A stretch of 64,000 nucleotides of DNA, taken from contig NZ_RJZE01000003.1 of assembly GCF_003986935.1 (NCBI RefSeq), positions 124,001 through 188,000 on the forward strand, written 5' to 3'. The position numbers and the translations under genes are program-made. Origin of the DNA: Paraburkholderia kururiensis JCM 10599 = LMG 19447. Its GTDB lineage: Bacteria > Pseudomonadota > Gammaproteobacteria > Burkholderiales > Burkholderiaceae. The notes under the pieces are model-generated. The model was not told the DNA's origin. It made no database searches and was given only the letters and a program-made list of their open reading frames with translations. The number at the start of each line of letters is the position of its first letter. Position 1 is the stretch's first letter. This document shows, piece by piece, positions 63,829-64,000 of this stretch.

Positions 63829-64000
63829 TCAATTCGCGGCCCGTCTGCGTACGTCGCTTACCCGCGCAATCAGATCGTAACGACGCAGTTTTTCGTACAG
63901 CGTGCTTTTCGCGATGCCGAGCTGATTCGCGGTTTGCGTGAGATTGCCGGCATTGCGATCGAGCGCACGGCGAATCGTCTCGGCCTCCGCCAGCTTGAGC
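63829..64000 (-). CDS. C-terminal Fis-type HTH of a regulator (runs off window)
   Basis: The last 56 codons of a minus-strand gene entering from beyond the right edge: LKLAEAETIRRALDRNAGNL, then QTANQLGIAKSTLYEKLRRYDL, stop at 63829. This is a Fis-family helix-turn-helix as found at the C-terminus of sigma-54-dependent activators such as AcoR-type regulators. Upstream domains are outside the window, so the specific regulator cannot be named. Confidence 0.85.
   Translation of the reverse strand, partial: LKLAEAETIRRALDRNAGNLTQTANQLGIAKSTLYEKLRRYDLIARVSDVRRRAAN

Overview
The window reads as a chromosomal or megaplasmid segment of a nitrogen-fixing beta-proteobacterium close to Paraburkholderia/Burkholderia. 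The evidence is high-GC coding with strong third-position bias, a Burkholderia-type porin, and a nif gene order mixing nifHDK, nifENX, nifB, nifA, nifV and fixABCX with an ISC-type Fe-S operon. Genus assignment is inference; no rRNA, tRNA or CRISPR array was seen. Nearly all of the sequence is coding.

Region A (1-22.1 kb) is a methylated-amine / one-carbon oxidation island. The left part carries the start of an N-formylglutamate deformylase gene, a LysR regulator, and a divergent operon: FAD amine dehydrogenase-like protein, EtfB, EtfA, a HutD-family protein and ETF-quinone oxidoreductase, followed by an APC permease and a porin. A sensor kinase, a NarL-type regulator and a PAS protein then diverge from a long operon dmmA-dmmB-dmmC-dmmD-purU-folD-tmm-tdm. 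Together these would oxidise trimethylamine to TMAO (Tmm), demethylate TMAO (Tdm) and dimethylamine (Dmm), and pass the methyl carbon through tetrahydrofolate (DmmD, FolD, PurU) to formate.

Region B (22.07-23.6 kb) is a scar-like junction with a decayed IS6-type transposase, a VOC protein, the decayed C-terminus of a carotenoid/stilbene oxygenase and a DUF3820 gene.

Region C (23.6-62.9 kb) is a nitrogen-fixation island. Leftward units are: truncated globin-LLM oxidoreductase-modB-modA-modC; nifE-nifN-nifX-DUF269-DUF683-fdxB-nifQ; and nifH-nifD-nifK-orf. A rightward unit (truncated haemoglobin, unknown, ankyrin, NifO-like, FmdB) diverges from nifH. A leftward train from nifB to 40.3 kb holds fdxN, an A-type carrier, a TPR-like protein, an LRV Fe-S protein, two nifZ, nifS, nifT, a DegT-like protein, a SIR2-like protein, a ferredoxin and small unknowns. 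nifA lies upstream of nifB. Rightward from 51.98 kb come iscS-iscU-two A-type carriers-hscA-fdx, then nifV-nifW-fixA-fixB-fixC-fixX-ferredoxin-TPR-like. Molybdate uptake, FeMo-cofactor synthesis, Fe-S supply, electron bifurcation to ferredoxin and O2/NO-binding globins therefore sit together.

Regulation is unusually legible. Sigma-54 elements (GG-N10-GC) precede nifH, nifE, nifB, nifV, iscS and the haemoglobin gene, with candidates before modB and nifA. NifA upstream sites (TGT-N10-ACA) lie between nifH and the haemoglobin gene, upstream of nifB and upstream of nifV; two have the fuller form TGTCG-N6-CGACA. NifA carries the C-X11-C-X19-C-X4-C motif of oxygen-sensitive NifA and no nifL is present.

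The right end (62.99-64 kb) has a SnoaL/NTF2-like gene, a non-coding stretch, and the C-terminal Fis-type helix-turn-helix of a further regulator running off the window.
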